A DNA stretch of 64,000 nucleotides from an uncultured Phaeodactylibacter sp. (GTDB taxonomy: Bacteria > Bacteroidota > Bacteroidia > Chitinophagales > Saprospiraceae). Where the stretch lies: the NCBI GenBank assembly GCA_913057245.1, contig CAJXNH010000008.1:1-64000 (forward strand). Direction: 5' to 3'. Within the stretch, counting starts at the first letter, position 1; every line of letters starts with the position of its first letter. Shown here piece by piece: positions 9,592-17,616 of the stretch. Made by a program: the position numbers and the translations under genes. The notes under the pieces were generated by a model. The model was not told the origin of the DNA. It saw nothing but the letters and a program-made list of their open reading frames with translations, and ran no database searches.

Positions 9592-10605
9592 ATGGAGAAC
9601 ATCAACGCACTAAAGGCACTGCTCGATGTGCCTAAAAATATAGTCATCACCACCCACCGTAATCCGGATGGCGATGCCATAGGGTCCAGCTTGGGGCTTT
9701 ATCACTTCCTCAACAAAGGGGGGCATACGGTTCGTATGATCACGCCTTCTGAGTATCCGGAAAACTTTTCCTGGATGCCGGAAGTGGAGAAGATGGTGGT
9801 TTATGATATTGACCCGGAGTATTCCCAGGAACTGGTGGAGAAAGCGGATATTATTTTTTGCCTCGACTTCAATGCACTGGACCGTATTGACAAGCTGGGC
9901 GATCTAATCGAGCCCACCAAATGCCATAAGGTGATGATTGATCACCACCTTTACCCGGAAGGATTCGCGGATTTTCTGCTGTCGGATACTACAGCGAGTT
10001 CCACCTGTGAGCTTATTGTAGATTTTATCCATCTTTTAGGGATGGAGGCCGACCTGGATGTGACAATCGGGGAGTGCCTCTTTACCGGCATCATCACCGA
10101 TACGGGCTCTTTCCGCTACAGTACATCGGCTAAGCTTTACCGCATCGTTGGAGAGCTGGTGGAGCTGGGCGTGGACGATTACAAGCTGCAGGACCTCATT
10201 AATAACAGCATGAAGGAAAAGCACTTGCGCCTCCTCGGTCATTGTTTGAACAACCGGATGGAAATCCTGGAAGAATACAATACCGGGATTTTTTACCTCA
10301 CCAAGCAGGACTACGAAGACTTTGACATTCAGCGGGGCGATACCGAGGGCATTGTCAACTACCTCCTGAAGATCAAAACGGTAAAGATGGCCGCTTTCAT
10401 TATGGAGCAGCCCAAGATTGTCAAGATTTCCCTGCGGTCTAAAGGCGATTTTTCCGTACAGGAAATTGCCCGTAAACATTTCAAGGGGGGCGGCCATAAG
10501 AATGCCTCCGGAGGCTTTTCCTTCCAGCCGCTGGAAACCACCTTGAAGCGCTTCAAAGGGGTGCTGCCGCAGTATAGGGATAAACTGGCGGCTGCAGTGA
10601 TTTAG
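9592..10605 (+). CDS. DHH-family phosphoesterase (NrnA/RecJ-like)
   Basis: Predicted Mn2+-dependent phosphoesterase of 337 aa. Members act on oligoribonucleotides (nanoRNA), cyclic-di-nucleotide breakdown products or pAp. The DHH domain shows NPDGDAIGS near residues 24-32, the DFN motif, and the DHH signature in MIDHHLYP. The C-terminal DHHA1 domain contains the substrate-binding GGGHKNASGG motif. Length and both domains fit NrnA rather than full-length RecJ. It is divergent from ndk and 37 bp upstream of the FKBP gene, so an operon is possible. Substrate preference cannot be told from sequence. Confidence 0.9.
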   Translation: MENINALKALLDVPKNIVITTHRNPDGDAIGSSLGLYHFLNKGGHTVRMITPSEYPENFSWMPEVEKMVVYDIDPEYSQELVEKADIIFCLDFNALDRIDKLGDLIEPTKCHKVMIDHHLYPEGFADFLLSDTTASSTCELIVDFIHLLGMEADLDVTIGECLFTGIITDTGSFRYSTSAKLYRIVGELVELGVDDYKLQDLINNSMKEKHLRLLGHCLNNRMEILEEYNTGIFYLTKQDYEDFDIQRGDTEGIVNYLLKIKTVKMAAFIMEQPKIVKISLRSKGDFSVQEIARKHFKGGGHKNASGGFSFQPLETTLKRFKGVLPQYRDKLAAAVI

Positions 10606-10642
10606 AATAATTCACTCATTTATATCAACAGACCAAGATTTT

Positions 10643-11536
10643 ATGCGAATCCAATTGCTTTTTATTTTGCTCGTTGGGCTTTCGGTGGCATCCTGCCAAC
10701 AGGAACCCGCGGTGCAAACTACACCGAGCGGCTTTGAATACATGCTGCATACCGATAATGGTGGCGAAAAGCCGGTTGCCGGTGATTATGTGACTTTTCA
10801 CGCTTACATGCGCAATGGCGACTCCATTGTCTACAGCAGCCGTGATCAGCCGAAGCCACCTTTCCTTCAAATTCCTGCAGAGGCTCCGGCCAACCGCCCG
10901 CCCAATCCTATTGAGGAAGTGCTGCAGCTAATGGGGGATGGTGACAGTGCAACAGTGCTTATCGCGCTGGATACCTTGCCACAAAAGCCCAAAGGTTTTG
11001 AGAATACAGATGTGATGTACTACGATCTGGTCATCGCAGAAATTAAGTCTGCTCAGGATTATGCGGCAGAACAGAATGCAAAGATGGAAGAAGCCCAACG
11101 CAAAGCAGAAGAGATGCAAAAGCGTTTACCCGAGATAGAGGCACTGGTGCAATCTACGCTTGATGGCTATAAGAATGGCACTTTGGGTGATCAGTTGCAG
11201 GAAACAGGGTCCGGGCTGAAGTATGTCATCCATGAAGAGGGGGATGGCGCACAGGCTGCCCCTGGAAAAATGGTAGGGGTTCACTACTACGGTGCCCTGG
11301 TTGAAAACGGACAAAAATTTGATGATTCCTTCAGCCGCGGGCGTCCACTTGATTTACCACTTGGCCAGGGCCGGGTTATCCCGGGCTGGGAAGAAGGTAT
11401 TGCGCTTTTCAAAGGCGGAACAAAGGCTACGCTTTTCATCCCGGCAGAGCTGGGTTACGGTGAGGCCGGTTCTCCTCCTGCGATTCCAAGTGGAGCAGAG
11501 CTTATGTTCTACGTTGAGCTGGGCGAAGTACAGTAA
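10643..11536 (+). CDS. FKBP-type peptidyl-prolyl isomerase lipoprotein (two FKBP domains)
   Basis: A 297-aa exported lipoprotein (MRIQLLFILLVGLSVASC, Cys18) predicted to catalyse proline isomerisation in the periplasm. The first ~110 mature residues form a divergent FKBP-like domain (GDYVTFHAYMRNGDSIVYSS). An alpha-helical, charged linker of about 35 residues follows. The C-terminal domain is canonical: VGVHYYGALVENGQKFDDSF, then VIPGWEEGIALFKGG and ELGYGE, with GSPPAIPSGAELMFYVEL at the end. Catalytic-pocket aromatics are kept in the C-terminal copy only. An intrinsic terminator follows. Confidence 0.93.
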   Translation: MRIQLLFILLVGLSVASCQQEPAVQTTPSGFEYMLHTDNGGEKPVAGDYVTFHAYMRNGDSIVYSSRDQPKPPFLQIPAEAPANRPPNPIEEVLQLMGDGDSATVLIALDTLPQKPKGFENTDVMYYDLVIAEIKSAQDYAAEQNAKMEEAQRKAEEMQKRLPEIEALVQSTLDGYKNGTLGDQLQETGSGLKYVIHEEGDGAQAAPGKMVGVHYYGALVENGQKFDDSFSRGRPLDLPLGQGRVIPGWEEGIALFKGGTKATLFIPAELGYGEAGSPPAIPSGAELMFYVELGEVQ

Positions 11537-11556
11537 TGAATTAATGGAACTTAACG

Positions 11557-11602
11557 CGGCGGCACCGTGTCGGAAAGACAGGGTGCTGCCGTCTCTTTTT
11601 TA
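11557..11602 (+). terminator. Intrinsic terminator of the FKBP gene
   Basis: Ten-pair stem (11557-11566 with 11582-11591, one G-U pair) followed by TCTCTTTTTTAT. It ends the FKBP transcript 47 bp before prfB begins. Confidence 0.75.
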
Positions 11603-11648
11603 TAACTGTGGGCAGTGCCAGACATTGCTCCAAACCACGACAGAAGGT

Positions 11649-12744
11649 ATGACTGCAGATCAGTTGAAAAACTTGCAGGACCGCCTGGCTGCTTTAGGGA
11701 GGTATCTTTGACGTCGGTAACCGGCGCATGCAAATCAAAGATAAAGAACAGCAGTCCATGGACCCCAACTTTTGGGATGATCCAAAGCGGGCCGAAACGA
11801 TTCTTAAAGAACTGAAAAGCCATAAAAACTGGCTGAGCCTCCACGATGAGCTGGAGGGCAAAATTGAAGACCTCGAAGTCCTCTACGAATTCTACAAGGA
11901 AGGAGAGGGCACCGAAGAAGAGGTTGATAAGCGCTACGATGAAGCATTGGCTGCATTGGAGGATGCCGAGTTCCGTTCCACCCTCAACAAGGAGGAAGAC
12001 GAACTGAACGCCATCTTGGAAATCAATGCGGGTGCGGGTGGTACCGAAGCCAACGACTGGGCCGAAATGCTCATGCGTATGTATGTCATGTGGGCAGAGC
12101 GCAGCGGGTACAAGCTCTCGGAGCTTAATAAGCAGGAGGGCGATGTAGCCGGTATCAAGTCAGTATCTCTGGAGATACAGGGCGACTTCGCCTACGGCTG
12201 GCTGAAAGGGGAGAATGGCGTCCACCGCCTGGTGCGTATCAGCCCCTTCAATGCGCAAGGCAAGCGGATGACCTCCTTTGCTTCGGTTTTCGTGCACCCC
12301 ATGATTGACGACCGCATTGAGGTGGAAATCAACCCGGCAGACCTGGAATGGGACACCTTCCGTGCTTCCGGTGCGGGTGGGCAGCACGTCAACAAGACGG
12401 AATCTGCCGTGCGGGTACGTCACCTGCCGTCAGGTGTAGTGGCGGAATGCCAGCAGGAGCGCTCCCAGCATATGAACCGCGAGAAGGCGATGCAAATGCT
12501 CAAAAGCCGCCTCTACGAGCTCGAGCTCCAAAAGCAGCTGGCTGAGAAAGATAAAGTGGAAGCCCAGAAGATGAAAAACGAGTGGGGCTCCCAAATCCGC
12601 TCCTATGTTTTGGATGACCGCCGGGTAAAAGACCACCGTACCGGCTACCAAACCAGCCAAACAGACGCTGTCTTGGACGGCGACCTCGATGGCTTCCTCA
12701 AAGCCTATCTGATGAATGACTCGGTGGAAGGGGAGGACGGTTAG
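11649..12744 (+). CDS. prfB: Peptide chain release factor 2, with programmed +1 frameshift
   Basis: Recognises UGA and UAA stop codons and triggers peptide release. The first reading frame runs from ATG 11649 for 20 codons (MTADQLKNLQDRLAALGRYL) to an in-frame TGA at 11709. The site is classic: an SD-like AGGGAGG, then TAT CTT TGA C. Skipping T11709 continues as DVGNRRMQ. The joined product (11649..11708 + 11710..12744) has 364 aa, the usual RF2 length. The SPF stop-codon-reading motif (RISPFNAQG) and the GGQ catalytic motif (GAGGQHVNKTES) are intact. The frameshift gives autoregulation: low RF2 slows UGA termination and favours the shift. Confidence 0.95.
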
Positions 12745-13022
12745 GGTGTACTTTGAGCCTGAGCCTGTTCCCATGAGTACGCCCTGGCTTTTACTATTGT
12801 CAGGGCGTGCCGCATTAAGCCCAATAGCCTCAACGGGTGTGCTAAGCTAAGCTATTGCCGGGGTATTCAAGTTTTGCCAGGATCAGCAGGCCGGGCGAAG
12901 GGTCCGACTCCGTTATGAACTACGTCGGACGGGGAGAGCGCCGGGCGAAACAGCCTCACCCGGTGTGCTTTTGTGAGGCTCATCGCGGGTCTTAGCGGAG
13001 TGAAGGGCACAAAGGCAAAGCT

Positions 13023-13088
13023 GGGGCAGAGCTCTTGGCAATACCCAGGCTCAAGCTCTACACCAGCGGCGTTTTACTCCTGTCGGGG
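13023..13088. repeat. 66-bp direct repeat, copy 1
   Basis: Starts GGGGCAGAGCTCTTGGC and ends TACTCCTGTCGGGG. It matches copy 2 at 62 of 66 positions. No coding sense is seen. Confidence 0.85.
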
Positions 13089-13117
13089 AGCTTTCTGCTC
13101 TCCGATAGGTTCTTTTC

Positions 13118-13183
13118 GGGGCAGAGCTCTTAGTAATACCCAGGCTCAAGCTCTACATCAGCGGCGTTTTGCTCCTGTCGGGG
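13118..13183. repeat. 66-bp direct repeat, copy 2
   Basis: Second copy, offset by 95 bp from copy 1, with four substitutions and no gaps. The sequence after each copy (CTTT..CTC) is also loosely similar, suggesting a decayed tandem duplication. Confidence 0.85.
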
Positions 13184-13301
13184 CGCTTTTTCTCGGAGGC
13201 TCCCGGGGCGCTTACTTCGCCCCCCAAGTGCTTGCCCTCCCATTTTTCACCCCCAAATGCAATACCTTTAACCCCATTTCACGTTAAAGAGCTAAAAAAG
13301 G

Positions 13302-14201
13302 ATGCAAGGAAAATCTTCCACCTTCTGGTTCCGCATTTTACAATGGAGTGCCGCGAGTGTACTGTTCGCCCGCGGCTGGCAGCATTTGTACTGGGATGCG
13401 CCCTTTCGCACCCTGCTTTGGGATCAGGCCTGGATGGAAAGTACCGTACAAACCGTTCTGGGTATGGACTGGCAAGCCTATGTCACCCACCCTAATACCG
13501 ATTGGTGGATTCAGCAGCTGGTCTTCGGCACCGGCGTATTTTATGTGCTGGCTGGGTTGGTAGCGATTACCGTCCAACGTTGGGGCAGGTCCGGCCGGGT
13601 GGTGTTGTGGATGAGCAGCTTTAGCCTGTTGATCCTGGCGGGGCTGTACTGCAAAGAGAAATTTTTCTTCCTGGGGCAGTTTTTGGAATACGCCCTTCAG
13701 TTTACGGCACCGGCAGTACTGGCCTGGGTAGCCGTTGCGCCGGAGCGGCGGTTCAACCGGTCTTTGTTGCTGTTCCTTAAAGTTTGTATTGCGCTGACCT
13801 TTACCTGTCACGGACTATACGCCGCAGGGTATTATCCACGGCCGGGCTACTTCGTCTTTATGGTGATGAGTATACTTGGCGTGGATGAAGTTGAAGCTGC
13901 TCAGTTTTTGATGGTCGCAGCAGCCCTGGATTTCATTTTAAGTGTCTTGATCTTCCTGCCGGGGCGCGTCGCCCGCATCGCACTGGCTTATGCCGTGTTT
14001 TGGGGACTGTCCACCACCATCGCCCGCCCGTGGGCTTATGCTTATGTGGCAACCTGGGATACTGTGCTGTTGCAATGGGTGCACGAAGCGGTCATGCGTT
14101 TCCCGCACTTTTTGGTGCCGACGCTTGCCCTTGGGCTATCGGGCGGATTCAAAAGGCTGCCTCAAATCAGGCAGCAGTTTGGGTTGGTACTAAAGCGCTA
14201 G
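13302..14201 (+). CDS. Multi-pass membrane protein of unknown function
   Basis: A 299-aa protein with roughly seven or eight hydrophobic segments. I do not recognise the family with confidence; short loops and the early ARGWQHLYW motif are loosely reminiscent of DoxX-type proteins. Conserved-looking charged residues inside membrane segments are few. The ATG at 13302 has a near-consensus -7 box (TACCTTTA, 13263-13270) upstream. The 3' end overlaps the convergent pfkA gene by 12 bp, so no terminator separates them. It has no obvious functional partner nearby. Confidence 0.75.
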   Translation: MQGKSSTFWFRILQWSAASVLFARGWQHLYWDAPFRTLLWDQAWMESTVQTVLGMDWQAYVTHPNTDWWIQQLVFGTGVFYVLAGLVAITVQRWGRSGRVVLWMSSFSLLILAGLYCKEKFFFLGQFLEYALQFTAPAVLAWVAVAPERRFNRSLLLFLKVCIALTFTCHGLYAAGYYPRPGYFVFMVMSILGVDEVEAAQFLMVAAALDFILSVLIFLPGRVARIALAYAVFWGLSTTIARPWAYAYVATWDTVLLQWVHEAVMRFPHFLVPTLALGLSGGFKRLPQIRQQFGLVLKR

Positions 14202-15173
14202 GATTTCTGCCATCCGGACCAGGTCGTTGTCCAGGTTTTTGGATTTGGTGATGGCTTCTGAAAACGGCGTGTACTTGATCTTACCGTTGACCAGCCCGGT
14301 CATCACATTCTTATGCCCTTTCACCAGCCCTTCCACAGCATGAAAGCCCAGGCGGCTGGAGAGTACCCGGTCAAGTGCAGTAGGCGATCCGCCGCGCTGC
14401 AGGTGGCCGATGATGGTCACTTTGGTATCGTAAAAATCAAACTTTTCCTTGACCTGAGCCGCAATCTCGCTGGCATTGCCATTTTTGTTGCCCTCTGCTA
14501 CGATGACTACGCTGAAGAGCTTCTTGCGCCGGGCGCCCATCTTAAGAAACTCTACGAGTTCCTCAATCGTAGTATCCGTTTCCGGGATCAGAGCACTGGC
14601 TGCACCGCTGCCGATAGCGGTATTCAGGGCAATGAAGCCGGCATGCCGCCCCATCACCTCCACAAAAAACAGCCGGTTGTGAGAATCGGCGGTGTCCCGG
14701 ATTTTATCTACTGCTTCGATGGCGGTATTTACGGCCGTATCAAAGCCGATGGTCAAATCGGTTCCGTACAGGTCGTTGTCAATTGTACCCGGTACACCAA
14801 TGAAGGGGATATCGTACTCTTCAGTAAAAACAGAAGCCCCCGTAAAGGTACCATTGCCCCCAATGGCTATGCAGGCTTCAATATCGTGCGCGAGCAGGGT
14901 CTCATAGGCAGAGCGCCGCCCCTCCGGAGTCATGAACCGTTGGCTTCGAGCGGTTTTGAGTACCGTGCCGCCCCGGTGAAGGATATTACCCACGTCCCGG
15001 CGCTCCAGCCGCTCGAGGTCGCCATCAATCATACCTTCGTACCCTCTGCGGATACCGTAGACGTGCATATCGTGAAAAGAAGCGTTACGCACAACGGCCC
15101 TGACGGCAGCATTCATGCCCGGGGCATCGCCACCGGAAGTAAAAACAGCAATGCGTTTGATCTCCTTGCTCAT
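14190..15173 (-). CDS. pfkA: ATP-dependent 6-phosphofructokinase
   Basis: Phosphorylates fructose-6-phosphate to fructose-1,6-bisphosphate, the committed step of glycolysis; cytosolic tetramer. The 327-aa length fits bacterial PfkA. Visible signatures are the ATP loop TSGGDAPGMNA (residues 12-22), the catalytic GTIDND motif, substrate-binding MGRHAGFIA and the C-terminal GHLQRGGSPTA. The Gly after GGD agrees with an ATP rather than a pyrophosphate enzyme. The opposing enzyme gene, fbp, lies about 29 kb away in this window. The 3' end overlaps the convergent membrane-protein gene by 12 bp. Confidence 0.96.
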   Translation of the reverse strand: MSKEIKRIAVFTSGGDAPGMNAAVRAVVRNASFHDMHVYGIRRGYEGMIDGDLERLERRDVGNILHRGGTVLKTARSQRFMTPEGRRSAYETLLAHDIEACIAIGGNGTFTGASVFTEEYDIPFIGVPGTIDNDLYGTDLTIGFDTAVNTAIEAVDKIRDTADSHNRLFFVEVMGRHAGFIALNTAIGSGAASALIPETDTTIEELVEFLKMGARRKKLFSVVIVAEGNKNGNASEIAAQVKEKFDFYDTKVTIIGHLQRGGSPTALDRVLSSRLGFHAVEGLVKGHKNVMTGLVNGKIKYTPFSEAITKSKNLDNDLVRMAEILAL

Positions 15174-15309
15174 TCGTTTAGTTTTATCCTTGTGTCAAAT
15201 GCGACTCCATTTTTATTCGTGCTCCATACCAATCGGCGCTCTGAAGGGCTGTGCCCTGCATATCAGGCCATCGGGGTTTGACCACAAACCAAGCCGCAAA
15301 AGTAGGCAT

Positions 15310-16149
15310 TTATTCTTCGGTGTGGAAGCGCACCAGCTCATCAATCGGCTTCTGAATAAAGTTCCCCATCTCCATGTCCCGCGCATCAAGGATGACACTT
15401 AGTGTTTGTTTGAAATAGTAGGCCACCGAACCGATAAAGTGCACGGGCAGGCTCATGTGGTTTTTATATTTGCGCACGTGCCGGTCAATGAACTGCTCAA
15501 AGGAGTCAAACAGAATCCGCTGAATAAACGGGTGGTCCTGATGATCGCCCATGAACTTGGTAAAGGAAGCCAGGTATACATTTGGTGGTTCGCCACTGTA
15601 CACGTTATCCAGAATAGATTGTTTGCCACCTTTCAGGCTTTCTTCCAGTTCATCGTGCAGCTTCTTAGGCATCTCCCGGTAGAAAAAGGCCCGTATGAGG
15701 CGCTTGCCCAGGTGGGTGCCGGAGCCTTCGTCGCCCAGCAGATAGCCCAGGTTGGTCACGTTGTCAATCACATCTGTCCCATCGTACAGGCAGCTGTTGG
15801 AACCCGTCCCGATAATACAGGAAATGCCCGGATTATGACCACAGGTGGCGCGGGCGGCCCCCAGCAGGTCGTGGTGCACTTCAATGTCTGCATTCGCGAA
15901 AATACGGTCCAGCGCTTTCTGTACGGTGCCCTTGAGCCGGGCATCCCAGCAGCCGGCACCGTAGTAAAAAACTTTACTCGCCTCTTCCGTGGTAACTTCC
16001 GGTACTAAAGACTTCTGGAGCTCATTAAAAATGACCTCCTCAGAATGAAAAACCGGGTTAAACCCCATTGTGGTAATACTCTGTATCCCCGAGCCGCTGA
16101 TCATTTTCCAGTCGGCTTTGGTCGAGCCACTATCTACTACTACTATCAT
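15310..16149 (-). CDS. BadF/BadG/BcrA-type ATPase, N-acetylglucosamine kinase-like
   Basis: A 279-aa ASKHA-fold protein. The N-terminal phosphate-1 loop is VVDSGSTKADW. The second phosphate loop (CIIGTGSNSCLYDG) and an LGDEGSGTHLGK motif typical of N-acetylglucosamine kinase-like members are visible. Members of this size in Bacteroidota are commonly called N-acetylglucosamine kinases; the real sugar is unproven. The ATG lies 26 bp from a perfect 19-bp palindrome that could be an operator. It is upstream of and codirectional with pfkA (136-bp gap), which would suit coordinated sugar phosphorylation. Confidence 0.82.
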   Translation of the reverse strand: MIVVVDSGSTKADWKMISGSGIQSITTMGFNPVFHSEEVIFNELQKSLVPEVTTEEASKVFYYGAGCWDARLKGTVQKALDRIFANADIEVHHDLLGAARATCGHNPGISCIIGTGSNSCLYDGTDVIDNVTNLGYLLGDEGSGTHLGKRLIRAFFYREMPKKLHDELEESLKGGKQSILDNVYSGEPPNVYLASFTKFMGDHQDHPFIQRILFDSFEQFIDRHVRKYKNHMSLPVHFIGSVAYYFKQTLSVILDARDMEMGNFIQKPIDELVRFHTEE

Positions 16150-16175
16150 GACTGTCCTTTTAACTCGGCTAAAGG

Positions 16176-16194
16176 TAGTGTAAATTATACACTA
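16176..16194. promoter_or_regulatory. 19-bp palindrome upstream of the sugar-kinase gene
   Basis: Arms TAGTGTA and TACACTA separated by AATTA. It partly overlaps a near-consensus minus-strand -7 box TACCTTTA (16170-16177). It has no U-tract, so an operator is likelier than a terminator. Confidence 0.5.
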
Positions 16195-16484
16195 AGTAAA
16201 AAATTCGGTTTCAATTTTTTCCCTGCTATTCTGTTTGGTTTGGGCATGGATTCCGTCCCATTTTTTCGGTATGCGGTTTCGGTTCGCTGGTTGCGCCCCT
16301 GATCTGACCTGTTCCTGACAGATATACCGACGATAAAGTGGTTTGCCAAAGCAAACCGACTTGATGTCGGCATAAACGCTGTAAATTGGTCTGCGCCGAT
16401 GTTGCAAACCAATTTGTTAAGCGTATATAGTTGCCTATTCCCGCAAAATATAGTTATTTCAAGCCCTGAAGCGAAAATGAGATT
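16195..16484. other. Divergent intergenic region with a hairpin cluster
   Basis: No protein gene is seen. It holds GGTTTGC-CAAA-GCAAACC (16340-16357), CCGAC-TTGAT-GTCGG (16356-16370) and an imperfect 12-bp stem AAATTGGTcTGC/GCAaACCAATTT (16383-16415). These may form a structured leader for the gene at 16485 or a small RNA. No clear -7 box was found. Confidence 0.45.
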
Positions 16485-17537
16485 ATGAAAACCTACTGGT
16501 GGAAAATTCTGGGCGTCCTCATCTTATGCTATGTGTTCATAGCCGGGATGATTGTGCCGCTTAATCCGGGCATTTCCGGTGTGTCTCCGGGCAGTTTGCG
16601 CACGGGACAGGATGCCGTTCTGGAAATCACAGGCTACAATTCCATGTACACCCAAAGCCCGGAAGTCCGGGTCTGGCTGAAAATGGACGATGAACGTGCC
16701 CTTGGCGCACAAGCCGTTAAGGTACTGGACGACCGCAGGCTGGAAGCCACCTTTGCCATTCCACCCTACCTTCCGGTGGACCGGAAAGTCCAGGATTTTA
16801 CCCTAGTGGTGGATAACGAAAAGGATGGTACCTCTGTCCTGCCCAGTGCGGTGTTTGTCACCCAGGATAGTGTAGCGCCGGAGCTCGGTGCTGCTGCCTT
16901 TCCCAATACACCCATCGAAGGGCTGAACGAACGCTGGACCTTTACCTTTCCCTTCCGGAATATCCTGTATGAAACGATCCGTAATACGTACTTCCACGTT
17001 GCGCTGTGGTTTGCGATGATCTTTATCTTCATCGGTGCCCTTACCTATAGTATCCGCTACCTTCGCCAAAGTGACCTGCGGCAGGACTGCAATGCGCAGG
17101 CATTTACCAAGGTGGGCATCCTCTTTGGCATACTGGGCCTGGCGACCGGTGCCATTTGGGCTAAACATACCTGGGGCGCCTACTGGAGCGGCGACGTCAA
17201 GCAGAATATGACGGTCATTGCGCTGTTGATCTACCTGGCTTACTTCATCCTTCGCGCCGTTTTTGATGACCCGGACAAGCGGGCGCGCATCTCAGCGGTG
17301 TACAACATTTTTGCCTTTGCCGCCCTCATCCCCCTCATCTACGTTATCCCCCGCCTGACCGACAGCCTTCACCCGGGCGCTGGAGGCAACCCGGCACTGG
17401 GTGGTGAGGATTTGGACAACACCATGCGGCTGGTCTTTTATCCGGCTATCATCGGATGGACCCTTATCGGGCTATGGATGGCTAGCCTGCTCGCCCGTCT
17501 GGAGAAGGTACGCCTGAAGTGGTTTGATGTGCTGTAG
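16485..17537 (+). CDS. CcmC/CcsA-type cytochrome c biogenesis membrane protein with N-terminal Ig-like domain
   Basis: A 350-aa membrane protein of the haem-handling CcmC/CcsA family. After one N-terminal membrane segment, residues ~28-125 form a soluble beta-sandwich-like domain (SPGSLRTGQDAVLEITGYN), resembling an IPT/Ig fold. The C-terminal two thirds has about six membrane segments. The loop AKHTWGAYWSGDVKQNMT resembles the family's tryptophan-rich haem-binding WWD region. The usual partners (ccmB, ccmE, a longer ccsA) are not in this window. Haem delivery is inferred from family. The 79-bp gap to the next gene has no terminator. Confidence 0.75.
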   Translation: MKTYWWKILGVLILCYVFIAGMIVPLNPGISGVSPGSLRTGQDAVLEITGYNSMYTQSPEVRVWLKMDDERALGAQAVKVLDDRRLEATFAIPPYLPVDRKVQDFTLVVDNEKDGTSVLPSAVFVTQDSVAPELGAAAFPNTPIEGLNERWTFTFPFRNILYETIRNTYFHVALWFAMIFIFIGALTYSIRYLRQSDLRQDCNAQAFTKVGILFGILGLATGAIWAKHTWGAYWSGDVKQNMTVIALLIYLAYFILRAVFDDPDKRARISAVYNIFAFAALIPLIYVIPRLTDSLHPGAGGNPALGGEDLDNTMRLVFYPAIIGWTLIGLWMASLLARLEKVRLKWFDVL

Positions 17538-17616
17538 CGCACGCCTGCTAACTTTTACAGCCTGCTTCCCCACCTGTGAAGCCTGATTTGGAATTGGACA
17601 AATGACCTGAAAAACC

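Larger units (their letters stand above)
12745..13262. other. Non-coding region with three hairpins and a repeat pair
   Basis: No gene is supported here. Visible structures are a stem-loop just after prfB (ACGCCCTG 12779-12786 with CAGGGCGT 12801-12808, no U-tract), GTCCGAC/GTCGGAC (12902-12930), AGCCTCAC/GTGAGGCT (12952-12980), and the two 66-bp direct repeats listed separately. GCCGGGCGAA also occurs twice near 12890 and 12940. Confidence 0.6.

Noticed and set aside
15297-15304. TACTTTTG box upstream of pfkA
   Set aside because: Exact consensus, but 124 bp from the ATG, only a few bases past the preceding stop, and without a -33 box; kept as possible but too weak to list.
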